Assembly: GCA_964035545.1 (NCBI GenBank)
Contig: OZ037768.1
Span: 4,331,241-4,395,240, forward strand
Reading direction: 5' to 3'
Length of the DNA: 64,000 bases
DNA from: Bugula neritina
Taxonomy: Eukaryota > Bryozoa > Gymnolaemata > Cheilostomatida > Bugulidae
Below the pieces are notes generated by a model, which worked only from the letters and a program-made list of their open reading frames with translations, had not been told where the DNA came from and made no database searches. Below are positions 1 to 12,500 of the stretch, one piece after another (the first letter of the stretch is position 1; every line of letters starts with the position of its first letter). A program made the position numbers and the translations under genes.

Positions 1-190
1 TGGGTATGTGTATAGTGTGGGTATGTGTATAGTGTGGGTATGTGTATAGTGTGGGTATGTGTATAGTGTGGGTATGTGTATAGTGTGGGTATGTATTGTG
101 TGTTGTGGGTATGTGTATAGTGTGGGTATGTGTATAGTGTGGGTATGTGTATAGTGTGGGTATGTGTATAGTGTGGGTATGGTGTGTCTG
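1..190. repeat. 17-bp minisatellite, GT-rich
   Basis: About ten head-to-tail copies of a unit reading tgggtatgtgtatagtg, with one disrupted copy near 86–110, then a GT/GC-rich tail to about 215. It lies in an intron of the PDXDC1-like gene upstream of the first visible exon. No coding frame or RNA structure is apparent. Confidence 0.9.
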
Positions 191-215
191 TGTGTGCGTG
201 CGCGCGTGTGTATGT

Positions 216-595
216 GTTGTGGGTGTATAGTGTAGAGGTTTACATATGTTGGTTTCATTTAGATTTTAAAGAACCAGTGAAGTTGCTGTAAAGTAGATAT
301 TCAATTAAATTATGTCTTATCGTCTATCCGCTATAGTTTAGTCACCAACAGTATTCCAAATTGTATACATTTATTAATAATTATAGATTATATGATATTA
401 AAAGTGTTGCAGGCATATATATATATATGACTAAGTCAGGTGAAGTATGTGATGTATACTAGTGTACAGTGTACAGTGTGCACATTCTGCTGGTATTAAA
501 TATGCATTCAAAGTACAAACATAAAAGCAAGTTTGTTTCGAGTTTATGCCTCTCCACTTCTCTATTAACTCACGAGTGTCTCAAATTGCTTGCAG
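216..595. other. intron sequence, PDXDC1-like gene
   Basis: AT-rich sequence with a short (AT)n run near 417–428. It ends in a polypyrimidine-rich stretch and a TTGCAG acceptor at 590–595. I see no exon or other feature. Confidence 0.6.
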
Positions 596-1899
596 GACAC
601 GGAGGCATTTGAGTCGTTAGTCGGTGACCACATGGCATCTACGAGGGAGCCAGTGCTTCTCTTGGCGTATGCGAGTATGTCTGCACGCGTCTACACATGG
701 TGCTGTAGTGTGTACTGTACACACATCAGCACACTGTACTGTAGTATATACTGTACATACCTCAACACACTGTACTGTGGTGTATGCCGTACTGTAGTGT
801 ATGCTGTGCACATATCAAAACTTTGTGTGTTGTAGTGTATACTGTTTACATATTCAGCTAGTGTTTACATAAAGTTAATAGATTGTTATTGTAGAGTGAT
901 AACTATATATTTTTGTGGTTCTGGCATATAGTAATAGTACAGTTGGCTAGTTTAGTTGCATTAACTGAGTATTCACTCATTGTGGTTGAAGTATAGGTTT
1001 GAGTGAAGTAATGGACACTGAGCCTTTACACTAGAGCTGATAACTCGTGAGCTTCAAACGTCTAAACATGAAAACTCTTTTTATTCTCCTGAGTGATTGA
1101 GATTTGTCTTCTCGTAATTAGTTGGCATACTATGCTATACTAGCCATGTAAGCTATGACTCATAGACTAGGAACTTTATACTCCAATGTTCATGGTTTAG
1201 GTACTCCTATGTTGGCTGCTGTCGATCCACTTCAGAAGCTGAAAGCAGTTTGTAAAGCTAAGAATATCTGGCTACATGTTGAAGGGTTAGTGATACATAT
1301 CAGCTTGACGTGTGTGTGCGTGTGTGCGTGTGTGTGTGTGTGTATAAAACACATTTGTTGTGTGATTCCATAGCACCTGTGGGTGACATTACAATCTATT
1401 TCATTCCTATGTTTCTTGCAGCCTCAACCTAGCCACACTGTGTCTGATGAGCATACCAACCAACATAGTGTCCGCGCGTACCAGTGACAGCTGCACTCTG
1501 GACATGGCCTCCTGGTTCAGCTTCCCCGGCTCACCCAGCGTCACGCTCTACAGGAAGGAGAGCGAACCCACTGCCCAGTTGCTCAATCTCACTAATGAAT
1601 CTAAAACACAGAAACTTAAGTGTCTCCCACTCTGGATTGCCTTGCAAGCTGTTGGAGTGGACGGCATGATAGAGCGGGTGAAATCTGCAGTACAAATGGT
1701 ATGTCTGATCTCTCTTTCAGTCTCCCTCCCTCCCTCCCTCCCTCCCTCTCTCTCTCTCTCTCTCACTCTCTCTCTCCCTCCCTCCCTCCCTCCCTCTCCC
1801 TCCCTCCCTCTCCCTCCCTCCCTCCATCCCTCTCCCTCCCTCCCTCCCTCCCTCCGTCCCTCCCTCCCTCCCTCTCTCTTTCCCTCCCTCTCTCTCTCT

Positions 1900-1961
<62 letters not shown>

Positions 1962-4900
1962 GTCTCACTCTCTCCTCCTGTATGGTATTTCCTGGCCAAT
2001 AGTTACTCAATCTACCCCTAGAAACTCGTAGTTATACGCATTTCAACTCGATTTAATCTCTTGGATGAGTTGCTCGTAAAAATATTGTTATTGGTTGGAT
2101 CCGTGCATTAAAAGACTCATTATCCGTTAATAAAATCTTTTCATTCTTATTTTAGCCACAATTTTTGTGTATAAAACACGAATGTCTTTTTATAAGAACT
2201 TGAGAAGTATTTAGACTCACTTAAGCTGCTGTTGAGTAATACGTGTTGATTCGTATGTTTGTAGACTGCAGACGTATTACAGTTCCTGTCAAAGATCCCG
2301 GCTGTACATATCTTGGTAAGTGATTTCATCAGTCAATCGCATTGGGTAACTTTTAGCTATGGTGGTGGGTGCTCTTCTATCAGCTCAACATTCTAGCCAA
2401 CTAACACGCTCTCCCAGCTTGTAAATATTGCTTTGCTTAATGTTTACTAGCTCTGCCACTGATTTGTACAAAGTGAGAATCTTGGATGTCACATGTTTTA
2501 TTTGTTTAAAATTAACTGCCATTAGAGGCAAAGCTCTATTCATTAACATTGCATGAAGTAATGCTCATTTCAAGTTTTAAATATTTATTAAGTTTAGTTT
2601 CTTATATAAACGCTCCTGCTGCAATTTTACGGAAAAGTAGCATTTTATTGATTGTTTTACGTAATAATGAAAAAATAAGTGATGTTTTGCATAGTTACAA
2701 CTCTAGCATAAAGTCTATAAGCTAATGTAGGAAGCATAGGGGTGGGAACTTTCAACTTTCAACAAGCTAATGGAAACTATTTTTGGTCTTACTTTTCCGT
2801 GGGAATGTTTAACCTCTTCCTGTTGGCTGGAATGCTGCTAATCCGTGATGGCGGTGACTTGATTGTAGAACAAAAAAGCCAAGGAACAAACTAAAAAGGG
2901 TGTAACTGAGTATTCTGGCCTGGGGGATCTGCTGGGTCAACTTTTGTCTGCCATTGTGAGTATTGACTGAGTGGTCTTAACTGAGTGCTGCCGTAGTGTG
3001 CTGCTGCTGCCGTGATCTTAGCTGAGTGCTGTTGCTGCTAGCTCTTCTATCTGCTATTTTGACAGTAATTGGTAATGCTGTAGGGTGGTAGTTGTCTGCC
3101 CCTGAAATTTGTGTGATTCATTATAATCTAATGCATGCATTCTCCGCATGCTCTAACCAATTAACATGTTTACAGAAAATGATTTCTTTTGCTTCTCTCT
3201 ATTACCTATGTTAAGATATATCTTTAGAAATATTAACCTTCACCTCGGACTAGGTCTTTCAAGTTTTTCCCTTAGCCTTAAATCTCACAATGCTTGTGAG
3301 ATTTTAGTACTAGTACTTTAGTACTAGTGTAATAAAACTATTTCTTTATAAGATAGTAAGTATTCATTTTTTCTAATTATTGCAGCAATTGGTCATCAAT
3401 TTGCACTGGCTAAAATATTGCATTTTTGCAATAATTTCGGGAAATTTTATATATTTTACATTTTAGTTGGTGTTTGAAATGGCCACTCCAGTTGTGATAT
3501 TCAAGTACGGGAAATCTCGAGAGGCGCCCGTTCCAGGTATGTTGTGCTATGTATTCTAGTGTAGTGTTATTCTATATAGTTTTGTGTCTTATGTAGTGAT
3601 GTGTGTTATGTAGGGTTGTATGTATCGTGTGATTAAGTAACATATGTGTAAGTTTTCTTCCATGAATTTGGAATTGCCCTCTTTAGTTCCTGGCGCTGAA
3701 TAATTTATTGCCGAGAATCCTACAGTTTTCCACTCATTTTCAAAGTTTTATTGTAATAATTTACTTTATGAGGATGTGTAGTGCTCAACACTTTCTTTTT
3801 TATTTTATAACTCCCAGACAAATAGTCCAATCAGTTAAATATATTGCTTCACTCTGTATACATGTAGTAAAGTTGTAAAAACGGCATAATTTAAAACTAA
3901 TTTTCCATTTTTGAAAAAGAGATGGTGCTGAATTTGGAATTGTATTCTTTTTTATGCTTAATCTGGCTGTTTATATACTAAACTCATAGTATAAGTATTT
4001 TTGTTACTCCCAATGCAATTTGCATATAGTGTAAAATAAGCATATATTTTGTCACTGGTGGAATTTTGGAGTTGTTGCACCTTGCAAGTACAAGTACATG
4101 CGCGTTTAATGATTCAGTGCAGAGTTGTATTTGGATGCTGTAATTGCTGTCAACATATTCCTGCAGAAGTTGCTCCGTATGCTGCTAGTCAAGATCCAGC
4201 ACCTCAGAAAGAGGCTGATGGTGACAATGACGAGAGGTTGAACAGATATCTGGAGTGTCTCAACATCTGGGTGAGTTGTAACTTTGTGTTGAGATGACAG
4301 GATTGAAATGATTGGGCGATCAGTGTTTTTATGTTTGGTTGTATTTTAGTTGCATGTGGTAATGAAAACATAATAATATAATATAAGTTTTATATTATGC
4401 TATAGACATAATAGTATAATATAAGCATAATAATATAACATAGCCGAATAAACTGTTAATTCTGAATTATCGTCAATTCCAAAGTTTTATTAATGAGTAA
4501 TCAATATTGTTTTAATAATTTTCTAAGCTTCTAATAAGAGTTTTTGATTCCTTTAAATCTGCACAAAATCTATGAGTATTTTGAGTAGATACAAGCCTTC
4601 AGTTACATTCACTAATTAACTGTATAATTCAACAATACTGTAAACAATACCTGCTCAGTCGTATTGCCACTAGGTATCAACTTGTGCATTGCCTTTATTG
4701 ATTGATTCCCCACCTATTGATTAGCTGTGAATTGAAAAGACCTTTGCTATTCTCTGTAATTGAAACAATGCTTGCAAATAGAATTGTTGATATTTTGTCT
4801 ACAACCCGTAATGAACAGTCTATTCATCGCAACTCATACAACTTTTTGCCTAAATCCAAAATCATTTTATAAAATAAACAGTGACTGTGTAAAGCATGCT

Positions 4901-7900
4901 TTTGTCCTGTTATAGATTGCAAATCTCCGTTGCTGTAGCTATGCCTGTATGCTTAGTTTACATTCCTTACGCAATATCTCTGCAATAAGCAAATACCCAA
5001 CACTTACAGCTTAGACTATATCAGTCAAAACTTTCATACTGTAACCCATGTAATTCAGTGATGGATAATTTTTAATGTTTATTATCATTTTTACTCAAAA
5101 ATAATTGACTATTCATGGTAGTTTTATGATCATGTCACGTGTTTTCTGGTGTCTTTAGTTTGTGGAGACTGTAAAGAGAGATTGCCCGCACGTGTACCTT
5201 GAAACAGTAACCCTAGAAGATGGTACTCTGGCTATCAAGTTTTCTCCCCTTGAATATGCATACGGTATGCTTCTCTATTCCGGATATAATAGCATAACCA
5301 TGGGTCAACTGATTGCTACTACTTTATGTGCCAACTTAATTCTTAGCCAAGTATACCTAATTCTTGAAAATTTGCTTTGTAGCCTTAGGGACTACAGAAG
5401 ATCATGTTAAAGAGTTCATAGGGGTAGCTCAAAGACAGTTGGTGAGTGATTGCATTTTATCAAAGTATTTTATATAAGATGCACAATCAAGTGACACAAA
5501 AATCGTTTTATCTTTAACTTTTATTGTTGTGCCTGTTCTAAAGTCTTTGGGAATGCTTCGTGAGATAAATGCTACTATGTCACAAATATACTCATAGTGA
5601 CTATTACTACTACTATACTCATAGTGACTGTTACTACTACTATACTCGTAGTGACTGTCACTATATTGTTAATACTGTTGTACATACAGAGTATGATTTA
5701 TTTGTGTCCAGAGCATAATGGATGCCACAGTTAGTCACCGGGAATCATTCATAGCAGTTGTGGAGGCACAAGACAATCTGACGTACATAGAAATACCCGG
5801 ATATGCTGGCATCGGTGCTGTTCAGTAAGTCGTCTGCTGAATTTTCTTTCACAGTTTGTCAACATTTTACTGTGTGAGGTGTTGTGTGTGTTATGCGTGT
5901 GTGTGGTGTGCTGTACAAGATGCAATCATACAAATCCACATTAAGATTTTGCTGCATGTTTTATGTGAATGATAAATATATTGGCGTAACACGAACAACA
6001 TTTCTGATGTCTAGTGCTAACCTCCTTTCTTCTTTCATACACACTGTTCTTCATTGGTTCATTTCTATATGAAACTTGCTTTTAGAGATGCTTTTAGTAT
6101 TTCACTCACTCATTATGCTTCAAGTCGAGCGGACTGGTCAAATTCAGTGTGATTTGAGTGGCTGTTTTATCAGAGATGGTAATGTGTGTATAAATAAGTA
6201 GGCAGACTACACTCATATCATATCTCTACTCACACCCAGGTACATACCCACTGATTGGCTGGAGCACCTGTCCAACCTGCCACCCAAAGGTAAGGATGAG
6301 ATAGACAAGATCAACATGGAGCTGGTGCATCAGCTGAAGTCTAGTGACTCAGCATTCACTCTGGGATATACTAAAGACAACCTGGCGTGTGCGAGGTTTG
6401 GTCTTATCTCTCAGGACACTGATATGGAGGAGCTGCTGGGACTAGTCTACACTACTGGCAAAGACATAGAAGAGTCGTCTAGGGTGAGTGTGACTACAGA
6501 GTATCACTGAGTGTGACTATAGAGTCTCACTGAGTGTGAGTACAGAGTTTCACTGAGTATGACTACAAGTACTGTGTAGAGTATCATTGAGTGACTACAA
6601 GTATTACCGGGTGTGACTGCATATACTGTTATCTTTACTAGTTTATGGAGCAAATGGCAGAGCTGGTAAAGAAAGGAATACAGCAGGCCAACGTTGATCT
6701 GGAGAAAGAGAATGAGTCAAGACTACTTCAAGAGGTGTGTGTCATGTGTTATGAGTCATGTGACATGTGTTATGTGACATGTGTTATGGGTCATGTGGCA
6801 TGTGTTATGTGACATGTGTTATGTGACATGTGTCATGGGTCAATACTAGTACTACTTATACTACTAATACTAGCTTTTTGTTTCTATTGCTATATGGTTT
6901 CTACAGGTGTGTATGTCTAATACTGCCTTAATGTTGACAAAGAACTTGGGCTATTATAAGTTGCTAATAAATTTATTTAGCATTAAATGGGTTACCTTAT
7001 GTACACTGCAATATACTATTGGATTTTTATTAAATACAATGGAAGTTGAACAATGAATTTGCAGGTTACCGCCAAAGTCACGGTAAACTATTTGGCATTA
7101 AAGATGTTGAGTTTAACATGTTGTTTCTGATGATAATTATTTACCCTAGATTTGTTAGCTTTTCCTTGTGAAATCTGTAAGTTTTAGCTGGTAAAACGTT
7201 GTGCCACATGTTCTAGGTATAGGATGTGCGTATGCCAATCTGTGTGCGACAATATCCAGTATGTCATCATCTCCTCATGCTTTGTGTTGTCTTTCACAGG
7301 GAGTCCTGAGACAGATTCCGGTGGTCAGTTCTTTTGTCAACTGGTTCTCCCCTCCACCCAAAGAGGTCTCCAATATCAAAGGACGAGCTTTCAACTTGAA
7401 TTCAGGTACAACTACTGCATCCATATTTGAAATGTTAAACAATTTAATAGAAAAAACACAATTTGCTTGAATCAGTAGTTTTGTCTCAAGACAAAAGTAA
7501 AACTGCAATGTGTTGTACTGCTAATATTTCTGTGGCCATTTTGTTTTCTCAATAGGAACGGTGAAGAGCACAGAGCAGACGTATAAACACCACATGCAGA
7601 TATTAGAGCAGCAGCCTGTCACCCCTAAACGGCAGCAGCCGCTCAAAACTATTCTCAAACCCCCAGCCGGGTCTGTCAGCACCCCTCCGTCCTCCCCTTC
7701 CACTCAGCACAACAACTCCCCTATTGCCAGTACGTCAAGTCTATACTTGATTCGTAATCTTGTCTTACTAAGTCATGATGAAACACCCATGTGACTGCAA
7801 TTTTTATTAGTAGATAATACATCATTTCCTGTTTCAGTTCGCAATCTTAACTAGGTTTTTTTCCCTAAGCATTCCTCTACAAGTGGAAGCTCTAGTTTAT

Positions 7901-8129
7901 GTTATCCAATGACTAGTTGCCTATTTCAGATGTAGCAGTTAGTTCTGCCTCTGCCACAGTAGCTGCGTCCTCCACTCTCCCAGCCACTCCTTCCACCAGT
8001 GAGAGTGATACCTCCACCACTGCTACTTCTTCCGATTCCAACACTTCTGGCTCAACACTCGAGACTGTAACTTCTCCAGAGGTCAGCCCTAGGGACCCAC
8101 CCTCTACCTCCCACACCAAAGAGGTATAG
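596..8129 (+). CDS. PDXDC1: PDXDC1-like pyridoxal-decarboxylase-domain protein, 3' part
   Basis: Fifteen exons give 615 residues in one frame: 596–674, 1201–1285, 1422–1698, 2265–2315, 2869–2955, 3467–3536, 4167–4270, 5159–5264, 5383–5441, 5712–5824, 6240–6483, 6642–6734, 7300–7405, 7556–7729 and 7930–8129. Segments matching PDXDC1 as I recall it include NIWLHVEG, the GVLRQIPVV..NWFSP block, and the helical block with LVKKGIQQA. The C-terminus is Ser/Thr/Pro-rich and low in complexity. Family knowledge: group II PLP-decarboxylase fold; cellular role poorly defined. The Lys that binds PLP in active relatives is absent: the site reads SDSCTLDMAS. Exons before 596 lie outside the window. The reading frame stops at 8129, but a GT at 8124 could instead splice to 8462–8476 and end in VDLK. 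Confidence 0.93.
690..840. repeat. imperfect tandem repeat just after an exon donor
   Basis: About three imperfect copies of a 45-bp unit containing gtgtactgtacacac and cacactgtactgt. The array starts about 15 bp after the splice donor at 675. The longest frame through it is an artefact of the repeat. Confidence 0.7.
1308..1344. repeat. (GT)n/(GTGC)n microsatellite
   Basis: A short GT-rich simple repeat with GC interruptions, lying in the intron shortly after the exon that ends at 1285. Confidence 0.85.
1711..1962. repeat. 250-bp pure pyrimidine tract (CCCT)n/(CT)n
   Basis: CCCT, CCCTCT and CT repeats run almost uninterrupted, ending in a (CT)n stretch. The array begins 12 bp after the donor at 1699. 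Translations of both strands through it (Ser/Leu/Pro or Arg/Glu) are repeat artefacts. Confidence 0.95.
4362..4445. repeat. AT-rich ATAATATA-type simple repeat
   Basis: Short degenerate repeats of ataatataatataag in the intron between exons ending at 4270 and starting at 5159. The rest of that intron is unremarkable AT-rich sequence. Confidence 0.6.
5572..5672. repeat. about 33-bp tandem repeat, three copies
   Basis: Three imperfect copies of a unit containing tactatactcatagtgact in the intron before the exon at 5712. Confidence 0.75.
6484..6630. repeat. tandem repeat whose first unit is the splice donor
   Basis: The donor gtgagtgtgactacagag after the exon ending at 6483 is followed by about five imperfect 26–27-bp copies of the same sequence, so donor-like GAGTGTGA strings recur through the intron up to the next exon at 6642. 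Confidence 0.8.
6735..6842. repeat. ATGTGTTATGTGAC-type tandem repeat starting at a donor
   Basis: Roughly 16–19-bp units (catgtgttatgtga) repeat from the splice donor at 6735 onward. The remainder of this intron to 7299 is unremarkable. Confidence 0.8.
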
Positions 8130-9007
8130 AAACTCTACTATTGTGTCTATTATTGCTAACTACTGTTTGGGGTGTGTATTATATCCATTGCTTTGTGTGT
8201 TTTAATTAGACAGATGAAGTTTTCAGTGAAAATTATTTTCTTGGTATTGATTTTTAAACTAAGCCCGGTATCAGTGACACACACTAGTGTAAGACTTGGC
8301 ATGCTGTGTAGTGATGGCTGTTTACATTGCACTTGTCAGTGTGTCATGTGCCTATATATAGGTGTTTACTATTGTGCTGTATGTATTTGTCAACAGTAGC
8401 TGTGTTGTGGTTATCGCCAATGTGTAGGGCAATGCTATAAGTTCAGTTTGTAATATTTCAGGTTGACTTGAAGTGAACTATTGGTACAGAGTATGTATGA
8501 GGACAGAACAACTGTGGTAATATCATCATGTATATGCACTAGAAGACTGCACTGTGATATTATATTAATCTAAAACAGTAACAATAAAACAAATCAAGTA
8601 CATAAAATATCAACACTTCCCAGAATAAATACAGTTTATGCTCATTACGGAATATGTTACTCCTGGTGTAATAATTTTTTTCTTTTGGTAATTTAAATGT
8701 TCTATTATAACATTCCACATTAGCAATTTCCGGTTTCTTCTAATTTTCACTATGATATTATAAAAATATTATAATACAATTAAATTATTGGTTCAATACA
8801 TTACAATAAATTATTAATCAATTTAATACCCATTATATTGAAGACATTGATTTTTATTGTTATATAATTACTAGCATTAATTTATTGTCTGCTAAAATGC
8901 CAAGGCATTGTATACACAATTGCCGACAGTAAATATATAGTCTGAGATTCCTTGAATGCAGGCAGGTCTCTAAGATAAAGCTACACAACTGTTTGGTTCC
9001 TAGTAGA
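8130..9007. other. convergent intergenic gap with poly(A) signals on both strands
   Basis: This gap lies between the PDXDC1-like stop and the receptor stop on the other strand. Candidate plus-strand AATAAA signals are at 8583–8588 and 8624–8629. A minus-strand signal (TTTATT on plus) is at 8881–8886, about 120 bp past the receptor stop. A possible last PDXDC1-like exon is at 8462–8476. I see no other gene. Confidence 0.6.
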
Positions 9008-9505
9008 CTATGTTCCCCGGGGAAACATAGTTGCCAGTGATACTACAATAGATATCGTGTAGAGGCAGAAGAATGTTCTGTCCAGAACTAAGGCTACGGC
9101 CCTCCACTCCCCTCTCACCTTCTCTAGACTCTCCTGTGCCCTCTGTTTGTATATTAATGTCTTGATAAACCTTCTTATCTCCTTGACGTCTGACTCAAGG
9201 CTCTGGTACAGGTGTATAGGAGACAAGTCAGGTGACTGATCTACGTTCTCCTTGATAGAGTTCTTACTAGTGTGGGTGTGGTTGTTGTGGTTATTAGCAT
9301 TGGCTTGGTTCACTCTGTAGGTGCACGGTGAATCTGTTAGAGAAGACAACTCACGTGGCTGATACTTATTGTATTTCATTTCGTGAGCCTTTATTTTCTT
9401 TAGTTCCTTCCTAATTCTAGGGTCTGTTTCAAATTGAGAAGGTGGTTTGTCTTTTGGGACGTAATTTGTCATGAAAACTACTCGTGCTAAGCCCACCAAC
9501 ACAAT
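9008..9505 (-). CDS. receptor last exon: intracellular loop and TM4
   Basis: 166 codons including the stop. It opens with [11 protein letters not shown], continuing the post-TM3 PYWVKR motif. The loop is polar and low in complexity (Asn/His-rich). TM4 follows the conserved [11 protein letters not shown] motif. Confidence 0.9.
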   Translation of the reverse strand: MVLVGLARVVFMTNYVPKDKPPSQFETDPRIRKELKKIKAHEMKYNKYQPRELSSLTDSPCTYRVNQANANNHNNHTHTSKNSIKENVDQSPDLSPIHLYQSLESDVKEIRRFIKTLIYKQRAQESLEKVRGEWRAVALVLDRTFFCLYTISIVVSLATMFPRGT

Positions 9506-12500
9506 CTACAAGGACATGCATAGTTGCTTTACACTCTGCAGTATTTTCCTGTTGAAATTGAAAATCAATGGTGCTTAAACCATCATGAAAATAACTATTT
9601 GCATTTGTGATATAGATAAACATTAAACAATGTTCAATATTTTACGTAGACCTTGAAATTTCTATACATGTTAAGTAAATCACTTGTATAATTTATGACT
9701 ACACCCATACTAATCCTATAACAGAGATACTCCCAAATACACATTTGAAAACTATCAAAACTTACTCGTTTAACCCAATAAGGAACTTTATTGGTTCGTG
9801 GACCGCGAAAATACAAGTGAATGACTACAACAGCTAAAAATGTCGATAAGGTTATCATAATCATGTTCAGACAGTAGTAGGCCCCTGCAATAGAGTAAAT
9901 AGAGAATATTATAACATAAGTAGAGAGGTTGCCCAATTTATTCAGCATTGTATATATGTATAGCTTGAGAAAAAATTGTCTGCCATAGTACTAAACATAT
10001 TTTTTTAATGTTATGTATAATGTGCATTAAAAATTCTAAAATTTTCTTCTGGTACCAAAAGTAATGATATATAGAGTTCTCATAGCAGACATTTTGAATT
10101 GCTAACTTTGTTTAATTTAATAACTTGAAATCACTAGAGTAGCATTTCCTTACAATAAGTGGTATATTGATTTCAAAAACTATACCTGTATAGTTAGCAG
10201 CCGACAATTATGTAAAAATCAAGTGTTAGTTATAAAAGAAAATAATATTAGTATTGAACTGTTAAACACCAAACTGGGTCACACAAACTATAATATGCGA
10301 AGTACTAAATATTGAAAATTAGTAAAGCATGCAAAAGCAGCAACCAAAAATCAATAGATAGAGTCAGGCTTTACAGCATTTCAATTTGTACAATGTGCTA
10401 TATGTGCATGTAGCTTGTGGGCAATAAACTGTTTAAATGCATTCAATGAACTCGATTTTTTCATTAGGTTAAATTAGAACCTTTCTATGTCAGTTAAACA
10501 AACCAATCAAATAATCATAAACATAAAATGTGAAGCACTCAAACAGATTTGTCATCTAACCTAATGTTTAATTGGCCAATTAATTTTGATTGCGATCTTG
10601 AAACTCAAACTATGCTGGTTTGATAATCAGGTCCTCTGTCTTGCTTTTAGCCCAAATAAGCAATTAACTGCAGCATAAGCATGTAACTTGAATTGAAGTA
10701 AATAATTAAATGTTATTTCAGAAAGTCAATTAGAATTGAAATGCTAGTGCCAATCTAAAAATGAATCAGTACCTATGCGGGGTATACTCTCTGAATCAGC
10801 AGGACACGAATCAGCTAACAGTAGTAACAACACAAAAAAGGCCACAAATATACTCATGCCTACAAATAGAGAATATTAATACAAGCCAACAGACTAAATA
10901 TTATATAAATCACTCTCATACATGTATTTTATAACTGGTACTTCAGATGTGCTGGGCTCCACAACTTCACTAACTTGACAAAATAAACTAATAATTATTT
11001 AGCCAGCGTTGAATTACCAGTTATTTCTATACATGTACAAAATCATAAGGGGGTGCTAACACTTCAAACAGTGATGTGCTTAATGCAACACTTTAAACCA
11101 GCTTGATGCAAAGCATAATTCCCTCATCAACTAATTGAAAGACATTTTCAGGACAACCCATGGTAATTAATGCTGATTCAGTCAAGCTGGTTAAAAGCAT
11201 TGCGTTTGCGAGTGGTGGAGTGAGTGACGTGGGGGTCTGCACAATGCTGCTGTTACCTATTAGCGGAATTGCTGCCGCAGCAGGTGGCGTGTTATCAGTC
11301 AATAACAGAAGTAGTAGAAAAAACGCCACAAAGATGTTCATTCCTAAAATTATATAACAATAATTTAAAATAAATAGTATACTAGTTTCTTGAACACAAA
11401 CAGGAATGTAATGGCTTTGCTTTGTTTTGTGTGAATGTCAAAGAATCATTCATGCAGTGGATAATGACTTGACATTGAGAATAGCTCTGCTTCTTCAATG
11501 ATATTTTGACCAGATTTTCTCAACTAATGCAAAATTATTGTTAAAATATACAAAAACTACTTATCAATAATTGCTAGTAATAATTTCTACACAAAGTGGT
11601 GTATTTCAAGTCTTTATATTCCAACAGCTGGCAATTTTAAATAATTTTCAAAATGCAGAGTAAAATATTATTTGTATCATAATATATAGTACATTTCATC
11701 ATACGAAAGCGATGAAAAAACGAGTAACATGTTAAATGGAACTTTCAGAATATATATATAAAGTGCATGATGCTTGCATATAATACCATGTAAAACATGA
11801 ACTGAAAATGCTATAAGGGCATTTACTCAGATTGTGTGTAAATGTACATTTACAGATGAAATTGCAATTGTACATTACCTGCTTGTTATTTTATAATTTA
11901 AATTTATTTATGATCATACGCACATCTAAATGCATGCGGATTTGCATTATGTCATCTACAATCAAGTTAAATTTGTACCATTGCATATTTTTTAAATGTT
12001 CAATACACGACTCAGAGTTTGTTCTGTGTAGAAAAGAAAGTTTGTGTAACACTAGAATGTTTCCCTAAAGACAAAACTAATGGTTTATAATTCTATTTAG
12101 TGGAAAAAGGAATAAATAATTATGATAAGAAAAGCACATCAAGCTTATTCCTTCTTCTGGAAGCCCAGTGTTACATTAGTAAAGTTTCTTTATGCTGTTG
12201 AAGTGTTAGGATAAAGTTTTCAAAACAATTAGTTGTACTAAAACAACTTCACTCCAACTGCATAATATGTTATAAAGTTAAGCTATTAGTCTGCACTGTG
12301 CTTATTGTATGAAACAGTCTAAGTAAGCATATATGCTGAGAAATATGCTTATTGTTGGTTATAGCACAGGTAATTCGTGCGGAGAGATAGTTGCACAAAA
12401 CTGAGCGAATCTAATGGGAAAAGGCACAACAAAGCTGATCTGCTGACAGCTACAAGAGGGACAGCTTACCCAGCTGCATTTTAGCAGCAGATTCTGGTGG

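Noticed and set aside
1447-2031. 194-residue open frame running through the CT repeat (and Arg/Glu frame on the other strand)
   Set aside because: Only 1447–1698 lies in a real exon. The Ser/Leu/Pro and Arg/Glu parts are translations of the (CCCT)n/(CT)n array after the donor at 1699.
11093-11341. Hydrophobic N-terminus with initial Met, looking like a secreted protein or signal-peptide exon
   Set aside because: Splice sites, phase and alignment to the nAChR pore show it is the TM2 exon; the apparent start Met is position 5' of TM2, and the open frame after the donor is intron.
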